Shown: positions 51,142 to 60,100 of the stretch, one piece after another
Position numbering within the stretch: the stretch's first letter is position 1
Layout: each line of letters opens with the position of its first letter
Assembly (NCBI GenBank): GCA_030248215.1
Contig: JASANG010000993.1
Coordinates: forward strand, 62,001 to 126,000
Direction of reading: 5' to 3'
Source: Enoplolaimus lenunculus
Taxonomy: Eukaryota; Nematoda; Enoplea; Enoplida; Thoracostomopsidae
Length of the DNA: 64,000 nucleotides
Notes under the pieces: model-generated
The model's database searches: none
Told to the model about the DNA's origin: nothing
What the model saw: the letters and a program-made list of their open reading frames with translations, nothing else
Made by a program: the position numbers and the translations under genes

Positions 51142-51449
51142 TACATTTTAAAAGTTCTAAATTACCGTCCACAACAAAGACCAAAGCTGAAGAATGGCCT
51201 AGAATGCTCATAGACTCAGATAAACAGAGACTCAGACAAGCAGCATAATAATTATTTACTCAAGAAAAACGATTAAGTAACCGACGAATATTATTTAGTC
51301 AAGAAAAAAATTAACGGCCATGGCAATCAACAAAACTGCTTTAGAGCATGTCAGTTCTGAATAGAAAAAGAAATATAAAAAACATGGACAGTTGGGTCCA
51401 ACTAACATGGCGTGCCTTCAAAATGTATCAGGGACTACTATCTGGAGAC

Positions 51450-51491
51450 GCAAAATCAATATCAGACCCCCTCTGACGCGCGTCACTACAG
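51450..51491. mobile_element. Family F right-end fragment
   Basis: AATCAATATCAGACCCCCTC then GCGTCACTACAG, the F right terminus. Confidence 0.6.
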
Positions 51492-51612
51492 TACACCTAG
51501 TAGCTATGATAAATCCGATTTATACTGGACACTGGCGGATCCAAGTAAACGCATCCTGTTTTAGCATTGTCCCTGTTTAAGCAGGAATCATCAAAACAAA
51601 GATTTTGTATTA

Positions 51613-51727
51613 ATTAATGTGTGCCACTAACATTTAGTTCATTCATTTTCTGTTCCGCTATATCTTGCGACGCCTTTTGTATCAATTTCTGAATCCGCCG
51701 TACGCAGGATATTCGTACCAATTCATT
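51613..51727 (-). CDS. Candidate terminal exon, unknown protein
   Basis: Acceptor GGTCAG at 51728 opens a frame of 37 codons (NELVRISCVRRIQKLIQKAS, QDIAEQKMNELNVSGTH) ending TAA. The sequence is helical and charged, not repeat-like. An alternative donor AAT|GTTAGT lies near its end. No partner exon was found upstream, so this may be part of a gene on the minus strand between 51.7 and 55 kb, or chance. Confidence 0.3.
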
Positions 51728-52225
51728 CTGACCATTTAGGGCCTGGTTGTTTTATCTATGTAAAAAAGTTACTTCGTTTACATTCTTAAGAGTGTATTTA
51801 AATAATCGTATTTCGAACATATTTCGGGTTGAGCTCTCAGGCTCCCCAAAACCTACTTAGGTTGTAAAACTATGGAATTTGGTTGAGCTTTAACCCCCAA
51901 TTTTTAAGGCGACTTCTAGACAAATCTTGCTTCTAAAGACATATATATGTGTCTGATAAATCAGCAAAATAAGTTTTTAATTTCAGAAAAATTTGTCGCA
52001 TATTTCAGACATATTTGTATTTTAATCGTTTATCAAACACACTCTTTTAAGACATTCAAGTGTTGAAAATTTCAGACACAGATTTCTGAAAAAATTCGGA
52101 AACTAATGTATTGCATACAAGATATACAAATGTTTCCAGTCTAGATAAAGACATAAAATTGTCTTTAATTTAAGAAAATATTTCTTGAATATCAAAAAAT
52201 GTTTTCTGTGTGTTCTCGCCATAAC

Positions 52226-52430
52226 GGCCATTTATAGAACAAGAACGGAACAGCAGAAAGTAGGATTCTTAAGCCTAAGCCAATGCGGAAGGAATGAGCT
52301 TATATCTTAGTCTGAGCGCAAGTGTAATCCTAAAAGCCTTACTTAGCAAAAATTAGTCCAAAGCTTAAGCTTGCTTTAATCCAGTCCCATGGAATAACGA
52401 CCTGTCTCTCATCTTTAAATGGACCATATA
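52226..52430. mobile_element. Family A' MITE
   Basis: GGCCATTTATAGAACAAGAA left, GTCTCTCATCTTTAAATGG right; internal AAGCCTAAGCC and CAGTCCCATGGAATAACG. Confidence 0.75.
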
Positions 52431-52589
52431 TGCGATATCTGATACTTAATTTTGTCGAAAATGTTTGCGTCCTGTTGCAGATTGCATGCTTTTATAGCCT
52501 CCAGAGGTTATGGAATAACCGGTATTTGAGGTGATTTTTACAAATTTCTGAAACATTCACTGGTTCAATCGGCGAAGCCCCTTATGGGG

Positions 52590-53042
52590 CCCTTAAGTTA
52601 AAACCTATGCCTAAACCTAATCCTTAAACCTAAGTCTATTGTTCTAAAAGCCTAACCCTATGCCTAAGTACAATTGTCAGTTAAGATCCAATCTATATGC
52701 TTGAACTTGAACCATAACCTACAAATCTACCTTAAGCTATGCCTAAGCCTAAGTATATAGCCTAAGCTTGAAATTAAAGCGTAAACAAGCCCAAGGGTCA
52801 TTTCAAATCCTAAAGTATGCAACACTTGGAAGCTATAAAAGCTTCAGTGTTTATCATGCTGCCCCGTCAAAAGCCACCTGGGATACGAATTATATTTGCA
52901 TAAACCTTAAGCAAAAAGCCTACTCGTAAAGCCTAGCCTAAGCCTAAGCCTAAGCCAAACAAAAAGTTAGTCTCAAGCGTAAGCTTACTGTATTCTTGTC
53001 TCACACAAAAACGTTCCGCCCCTGATCTTCACATGGGCCCAT
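52590..53042. mobile_element. Family A' MITE with eroded CCTAAG array
   Basis: CCTAAACCTAATCC-type words from 52600, then the standard right half: AGCCTAAGCCTAAGCC, CACACAAAAACGTTCCGCCC, CTGATCTTCACATGGGCC. Confidence 0.7.
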
Positions 53043-53477
53043 ATGTCTAAGTTTATTCTCACTCGCTACGATGGCTCGTCGAATATTTTTCTTTCGACTT
53101 TAAGGCATTTCCACGAAAATCAGTCTTGGTTTACGCGTGTTATCTATTCAAATATAACAAAGTTTCGCGTTTAATCCGATATCTTTAATGTCACAGTTGA
53201 ACACCAAAGCAATTTTAGTTTTACAGTTTAAATGCAATGTTTTGTTTAACAACAACAAACTGCAGTCTTTATCGCAGTAAGCAAACTGAATAAACAAATA
53301 CGTCAGGTTCACAATTGCTTGCTGTATCAGATATTAAATCTACGGCGCCGTAGTGCCATATTAACACCTTTACCGCGTTGAGTTTACTGTGAGCAACACA
53401 GCATTAATTATTTGAGTAACGAGAAATGTTAGCGAAACAAACCTTGAAATGTCGAATGCCTTTTGGTGATTTGCATA

Positions 53478-53628
53478 CGCTGTAAAAAATGGGGAGTCAA
53501 ACTAACTCTTTCGGAAGCAGACTTTTCCTGAGTACACAAACTGAGTCAAATTCGACTCCGCCAGAGTCAAATTCGATTCACTGAATCGCTCAGTGAGAGT
53601 CCAATTTGACTCCCCATTTTTTACAGTG
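53478..53628. mobile_element. Family C MITE
   Basis: CGCTGTAAAAAATGGGGAGT and TCCCCATTTTTTACAGTG ends. Right arm shortened after the GATTCACTGAATC centre. Confidence 0.85.
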
Positions 53629-53703
53629 CAATAAACCTTAAAAGAACAAGAATTTCTAAGCGTACTCAGAAACTTTAGCACTTTACAGTATTTTCTTCAT
53701 AAG

Positions 53704-53780
53704 CATCAATTGCGGCCTTAATTGGCGCTGCCGTGGCTACTGCCCGCTATCGACCCAAGCCCGGCGATTACCCAGGTGTC
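53704..53780 (+). CDS. Weak candidate exon, unknown
   Basis: CTTCATAAG acceptor-like, then SIAALIGAAVATARYRPKPG DYPG to CCCAG|GTGTCC. A small, GC-rich unique island between two MITEs. No neighbours found; the reading frame is also open past the donor into family A' sequence. Confidence 0.2.
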
Positions 53781-53837
53781 CTTACCACCACAAATGAGGA
53801 AACACAGAAAATTTACAAAAAAAACTTTCTAGCTAAA

Positions 53838-53897
53838 GCTCTATTGCAGTTCCGCAGAAAAATGTTCCGCCGCTTATCTTTACATATGCATGGGCCA
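53838..53897. mobile_element. Family A' right-end fragment
   Basis: GCTCTATTGCAGTTCCGCAG, AAAAATGTTCCGCCGC, ACATATGCATGGGCC. Confidence 0.65.
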
Positions 53898-53992
53898 GTC
53901 TCTCGAAATCATGTAATTTGTTTACTTCGTGCCTGTGACGAAAATTCGAGCTGATGATAACTGGCGTTTGTAACGTTACAGTAATAATTGGC

Positions 53993-54190
53993 CAATGTAA
54001 AGAACAGAGGCGGAACACTGTAGTATAAGCATATTCCTAAGCCTACGGTTAAACCTTAGCCTAAGCGTAAGAATGAGCATATTGCTAAGCCTAAGTCTAA
54101 GCCAAGCAAAACAATTATTCTAAAGCTTAAGCTTACTCTATTCTAGTCACACAGAAAAATCTTTCCGCCCCTGATCTTTACATAGGCCCA
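53993..54190. mobile_element. Family A' MITE, nearly complete
   Basis: GGCCAATGTAAAGAACAGAG and CCCCTGATCTTTACATAGGC ends, internal AAGCCTAAG runs. Confidence 0.88.
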
Positions 54191-54237
54191 GTAAGTTTTT
54201 ATCCAACTGCTTTTTCCTTATAAACAGTAAACATAAT

Positions 54238-54355
54238 ATAATCTGGCATTCCCAAATGTGTATAGCATCTTTTTACCAGTTTGCTGATTTTCAGATCAAA
54301 AAAGGTCATATTTGGGTTTGAAAGCCTATTATTAACTGGTGTGATACGTTCAGAA
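54238..54355. mobile_element. Family D repeat, short copy
   Basis: CATTCCCAAATGTGTATAGC, TTTGAAAGCCTATTATTAAC. Right terminal part missing. Confidence 0.55.
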
Positions 54356-54655
54356 CACAGCCAGCAATTGAAAAAATGTTTTTTATTGTTTAAAATAGAT
54401 TAACGCTTATATAAAATTGTATTAATAAATTAGGGATGGAAGGTATAATCTTAATAGAAGCTTCAAGTGTTTTAATCAGATTTTTAACCAACTTTTCTGC
54501 ATAAAGTTTTGCAGTTGTGGTTTTCGTAAATTTCTTCAATAACAGATACATATATTGTGATTTTTGATAGACAAACCTAGGTATATCTAATCTAAAAGTA
54601 TTAATATATAAATAAATAAATAAATTATTATATATACTATGTTATATATAATATA

Positions 54656-55050
54656 CTGTAGTGAACCGAATAAGCCGGGGTCCAAACTATAAATCCTAAT
54701 CATAAGAAATCCGTATCCGTAATAACAGTGCGCAAGCGGACAGAATTCCCAAAACCTTAGAGTCCATAAATGTCAATTATCCCTAATTGTAGTGCATGAA
54801 TGACTCCAGGACCAAATAACAACCCGCATAAATTTTATTAAATAATCCAGAAAATAATTAACGGACGCTACGAGACGTTAGTTCTGCCCAAAAGACACAA
54901 TGACATAAAAGATTGTTGTTATAGGTACAGCGAACGAACGGCGGCGGAGGGTGGATTAAAAATAAATAACAGTCCGTAACCGAATAACAGGGTGGTGCCC
55001 TCTGGAGAAGCTAAATAAATATCAATCCCCCCTCTTTCGGGTCACTACAG
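54656..55050. mobile_element. Family F MITE, complete (395 bp, TA flanks)
   Basis: CTGTAGTGAACCGAATAAG and CTCTTTCGGGTCACTACAG; TA on both sides. Shares core words with 61175-61614 (AATTGTAGTGCATGAATGAC, GTCCGTAACCGAATAACA). Confidence 0.9.
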
Positions 55051-55234
55051 TAAGTACGTAATATTATTACTTGACAAATTAATCACTGAACTTAACTTGA
55101 TCCTAGAAGCATTTTACGAGATTTCACAAGAATAATTGTGACCTTAACGATGTAATTAGTAACTTTTATCCATATCCATTTACGGACTGTAATGAAGGAA
55201 GTGGACTTCTATTTATTCAGACCCAAAATGAGGA

Positions 55235-55280
55235 CCCCGGACTCTCATTACCGCCCCTTCGCTTATTCAGGTTACTACAG
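55235..55280. mobile_element. Family F right-end fragment
   Basis: CCCCTTCGCTTATTCAGG then TTACTACAG. Confidence 0.5.
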
Positions 55281-55381
55281 TAGATATTCTACTGACGACA
55301 CAAACACTGACGGATACCATCGGGGCCATCGCGGCCTATGGGTCCAACAAGGATCAAAACTAACATTTTGTATTAAGGTTT

Positions 55382-55434
55382 AGCTCTGAACTGTCGTTCG
55401 GCGCCTCGTTGGCGAACTTTTTCCACTGTAAATA
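55382..55434 (-). CDS. Weak candidate last exon (possibly with the phosphatase-like exon)
   Basis: Minus strand ATTTACAG then VEKVRQRGAERQFRAKP and TAA. Lies 0.85 kb downstream of the phosphatase-like exon on the same strand. Connection not proven. Confidence 0.2.
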
Positions 55435-55548
55435 CATCGTACAATTCGCTTTTTAGAAATTTCTCATCGCTGAGCCCAAATTGATTGTCTACTAGTGCTA
55501 TATCTACGTGTGTATATATACCCTTGAACTATTTTATCCAGAAAGCTA

Positions 55549-55749
55549 CACTGCAAAAAATGGTGAGTCAAGTTGACTCTCTGCGAAACAGGCTTTTCCT
55601 GACTACACAAAGTGAGTCAAAATTCGACTCCGCCAGAGTCCAAACTGAGTCGAATTTGACTCAGGCGGAGTTGAATTTTGACTCAGTTTGTGTAGTCAGG
55701 AAAAGCCTATTTCAGAGAGAGTCAATTTGACTCACCATTTTTTGCAGTG
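55549..55749. mobile_element. Family C MITE, complete, TA duplication
   Basis: TA at 55547-55548 and 55750-55751. CACTGCAAAAAATGGTGAGT and its inverse. Contains five exact TGAGTCA/TGACTCA words. Confidence 0.93.
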
Positions 55750-55755
55750 TAACTA

Positions 55756-55978
55756 CCCTGTAAAAAATGGTGAGTCAAATTGATTCTCACCGAAATAGGC
55801 TTTTCCTGACTACACGTACTGAGTCAAATTTCGTCTCCACCAGAGTCAAATTCGATTCACTGTGCGATTCCGTGTATCGAATTTGACTCTGGCGGAGTCG
55901 AATTTTGACTCAGTTTGTGTAGTCAGGAAAAGCCTATTTCCGAGAGAGAGTCAATTTGACTCAACATTTTTTGTAGTG
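55756..55978. mobile_element. Family C MITE, second copy in tandem
   Basis: TA at 55754-55755 and 55979-55980. CCCTGTAAAAAATGGTGAGT to CAACATTTTTTGTAGTG. Only 6 bp from the previous copy, but different enough in sequence to be an independent insertion. Confidence 0.92.
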
Positions 55979-56039
55979 TATAAGCTCAAAATAATTTATC
56001 TGCATCGTAAAAACTTTCACCACGACGGAGTTGGTAGGA

Positions 56040-56215
56040 AATGGTCACTTGCCAACTCTCTTCATGATCCTTGCTAGAGGGCTAACGATTTTTCAGGAGC
56101 GGCATACAAGGGTTTTCGTTGACTTTACAGGCAAGGTTGATAATTTTCTGGGAGCCAAAATTTTTACAGGGAGGCTGAGTCGCCTTGGACCCCATCTTAA
56201 CGACGGACTCGGTGC
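56040..56215. repeat. Family N repeat
   Basis: TCACTTGCCAACTCTCTTC, GAGGGCTAACGATTTTTCAG, then CCTTGGACCCCATCTTAACG, in the order seen at 29858-30015. Confidence 0.45.
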
Positions 56216-56302
56216 TATACGCAGTTGAGAATAAGAGCCTAAATTTCTGTTTTGAAATACGAAATGCAGTGTTTAGATAACCGTCACGGGTGCGCGTAGT
56301 AC

Positions 56303-56474
56303 AAAATCTCCATCAGAACGGGATGACCCGATCGGTCTCGAGCGATAAGGGCGGCGTTATACTCAAACAAATTTTGTTTACAAATGGATATACTGTCCCA
56401 TACAGTAATCAACGTTCCTTGTCGCCCGGTACCGGCCGACATCAAAAGTATAGCGTCGCCACAAGACGTCAAAT
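56303..56474 (-). CDS. Candidate exon of a tyrosine-phosphatase-like domain lacking the catalytic Cys
   Basis: Acceptor ATTTCAG at 56475; the frame reads LTSCGDAILLMSAGTGRQGT then LITVWDSISICKQNLFEYNA, ARDRSGHPVL. It aligns by eye to the PTP signature (V-V-H-C-S-A-G-x-G-R-x-G-T) with His-Cys replaced by Leu-Met; the later R-D-R..HPVL can be set against R-x-x-R..xMVQ. The P-loop Arg is kept. The exon ends at a possible donor near 56303 or at a stop at 56284. If real, a pseudophosphatase domain. No upstream exons recognised; it lies about 130 bp from the SLCO start on the opposite strand. Confidence 0.35.
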
Positions 56475-56603
56475 CTGAAATTGCAATCAGGTTAAAATAT
56501 AAAATATCAATTAATATAGCAAAGTTTTGTTAATTGAACAATTTTTGAGTTTATTGTAGTTTGATATTTTTCAAAAATTCAAATTTTAATAAAATTATTA
56601 GCT

Positions 56604-57114
56604 ATGTCATTAACATCGTGTTGGCAGTCGATATGGACATTTTTAGCGCTATTTTGTTTGTGTTATTTTCTCGAAACAATCACGTTTACTTATTTAGTGT
56701 CAACCATTCAATCGATTGAACGACAATATCAAATCCCTTCTCGACTAAGCGGGACCCTGGTGTCTGCATCAGATATCGGTTACGTTGGATTCATAGTGAT
56801 TTTAGCTCATTTTGGTTCGAAAGGTAATCGCGCACGATGGATCGGCGCTGGTTGTCTGCTAATTTCAATCGCATGCCTTATTATTAGTCTGCCTCATTTT
56901 ATATTTCAAGCTCAAACGTCCGTTGGACCCCCGATCAATTATACTGCGACAGTTGCGCAACTGATTAAAGACAATCCAGCGTTGCTCGATACGATGCCGG
57001 CAAAAATGCCTGAAATGAATCCATTTGCGGCAAAACGCGGCCGCGGCAGACGCGCTAAACGCAGTACTCGACAAACAGAAGCGAGGGAAAAAATTATTAA
57101 AGACGAATCTGAAA
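56604..57114 (+). CDS. SLCO exon 1 (TM1-TM2 and basic loop)
   Basis: 511 nt, donor GAAA|GTAAGT, phase 1. Start at 56604 is the first in-frame ATG. Confidence 0.85.
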
Positions 57115-60100
57115 GTAAGTTAAACGTAATTGCCAGCATTGGTGTCGGGAGTGTGAATTTATTGATCCGAATCTATGATAATTCGTCGACCGACCACTTG
57201 CCTCCCAACAGCGTCGTAAAGCTTATGAATAAATGTAAGCATAATCGTAAGCGTATATATACCTTAGCTTAAGCATAATGATGAGCGAGTAATTGTCGAG
57301 TTGATGAAATTTCAGACTACAAGTTGTCTCGATCAGTGAGTTGTCGTTCGACGAGTTGTCGTGCCTCGTGATATACAAACATACATGTATATATGTATAT
57401 ATGTATAGGTACATATAATATATAATATTTATTTATTTATTTTTTATTTATTTATTTATTTATTTGTTTATTTATTTATATGTAAGCATTGATTTAAAAT
57501 TTAAATTTTAGACATATCAACTTTTATTGAAAAAGTTGCCGAAAGATCCGGCTGGGCGTTGTTTAACGTCGACTACGGCTACGGCGACGCAGAAATGAGC
57601 GAAACCGAAATAAACAATCTAATCGAAGAACTTACCGCAATGAACAGTCTCGAATCTGACACAAACACTACCACCGCCACTCGGTTACCCGTCGCATCCA
57701 TCGCTGCTTCGGGGACAGACGTTTCTTCTGACTCTCGAAGTGGGACTCTGAAACCAAATGCAGCAATCAGTACAGCACCGACTGGCAAAAGTAATAAACG
57801 CAAAAAGTTTCTGTCAAATATTCAATCTCGTATATCAATGTATACCGAAGCGCGAATGGGCTTTTGTATGCCGCTTGGTAATTTGTTGAAATCAAAGCTT
57901 GCGCAACGTCAGTGTGAAACCGTCGGCGATTCGTTTAACACCAAGGCGTTGGGAATTATATTTTTCGGGATTATGTTGATTGGCATTGGCCACAGTATGC
58001 CGTGGAGTCTTGGATTACCGCTCATTGACGATAGTGTCAAAAAACGAAACATACCGTTGTATTTTGGTACGTTTCGTTGCTATAAGGCTGGTATCGTCAA
58101 ATAAGGGCATCATCGGTCAGCCAACAGTTTGGCAATAGGTTCTGTTATAACCAAACGAACTGTGGTAGATGCGAATTTTAGCCTTGGCTTACCAAGTAGA
58201 CGCAATTGAATGCATGTGCTAAATTTCGAAAGTTTAGATTTTTCTTCTGGTTCAAATTTTATTTATTGGACTTTATTGGCAACTGGTAATGGGTACGATA
58301 CACTAGCGGATCCAGAAGGGCGGGGACGACGAGGGGTGTACGCCCTCCGTTAGAATATTTTTGTGTTAAAATAATGAGGTTCCTACCTTGCAATATTTCG
58401 CCCTCAGGCAATTTTTGGTGATAAAATACCGTTTCATAACATTCGTAAGCCCGCCCCCCCGTCAAAATTTTTTGGATCTGCGTCTGATGCTATATGCATT
58501 TGAAAATATTGGCATAGATCAGCTGAGTACTTCAGGGACTTGAAAAATTTGAACTATTTGGATGTTAAAATTGAATTTAGCGTTCATTAATGATAATTTA
58601 AACAAGGCGGCGCCTATCTGTCAAAAAATGGATTTAGTTTTGGGACAGTGTTTCCGAACTCTCTTTTGGTTCGTCGTTGGAGACCAGTAATCGTATTTCT
58701 CATATGTGTGTAGCATCTTTTACCAGTTAAAATTCAATCTTGCAATATTTTTTCGCTGATTGAGTATCGAACTGTGGTGTTGAATACAGAGTTAAAACTC
58801 ACGTCGCTAGCGGTGCGTTCACGGACGTAACAATAGCGTAAAAATCTATTTCTAAGGGTTGCCGTCAATGACGGATCCATGGGGGGCACACCGACCGTGC
58901 CCCCCCCAACAGCACTTCGACAAAAATTATATAGCAATTTTATGACAATAATTCGTGGTTTGTGTGCGGGTCAAAACTAAGTTTATTACCTGTGAAATTT
59001 TGGCCACCCCATTTTGACATCCTGGAACGTCAGTTGTTGCGTACAACATCGCACAGTGACGGACGTTGAAGGACGACATTAAACGCACAGCGCCAACATA
59101 AGAGCTGCGCTATACTTGACGTCCGACGCTGTCCGTCACTGTACGTCACCCGTACGACGCCGTCCGTCACCATACGTTATCGTACGTGAGTTATTTGCGT
59201 ACGATACCGCACAATGAGACGGACGGCATCGTGCGAGTGACGAAGGGCGCCGCACATAAAAAAGTATAGCACAACCCTCTGCCTAAACTGAAAAGTTTCA
59301 AAACAAGAGTTAATCTGAAACAGTAAGTTGTGGAAATTAGTCCAAAGCTTAAGCTTACCCTATTGCAGATACAGAGAACATTGAGACACTGGTCAACGAA
59401 TTCCAAACCGGCCGACATAGTCAACTCATATCAGAAAATGTGTCAAATATCTTATTTTTTCTATTGCAGGAGGTATATTCTTCATTCGAATTGTTGGACC
59501 AGTAGTTGGGTTTGTTCTTGGCGGTGCACTCAACTTAGTTTATGTTACTTTAAAAGGTAAAATTGGCCAAAAATTTCGACACTTTGGCTGGATTGCAAAC
59601 ACATGACTTATAAATACAACTGCAAGCTGTCTTCTATTTTATTATTAATTTATCACAGTTTTTTGAAATATATATTCTCCAATGATATTAGAATTCGGCT
59701 TAATAATTGTTTTTAAACGTTTCACACGCAACGCAACACTGAATGCATCCCGCAATCCTTAGACAGGATTCGCTGCGTTTCAACCAATCGATTAGGGCTA
59801 AGCTTTATCGTTTACCTCTGGCCATCAGATGTATTCGAGCGGAACGTTTTTCTGTGGGACTTCTATAAAATAACGTTTAGCGGTAAAGTATTTTTACTTA
59901 TGCTTAGACTTAGGTATAAGCTTACTCTTACTTTTAAAATTACGCTTAGGCTTAGGTATAAGCTTATTCTTACGCTTAGGCTTAGGTATAAGCTCATTCT
60001 CACGCTTAGGCTTAGGTATAAGCTCATTCTCACGCTTAGGCTTAGGTATAAGCTCATTCTTACGATTAGGCTTAGGTATAAGCTCATTCTTACGCTTAGG

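Noticed and set aside
53733-53954. 73-codon plus-strand gene
   Set aside because: Its second half is a family A' end; only the first 25 codons are unique, so it is listed merely as a weak exon candidate.
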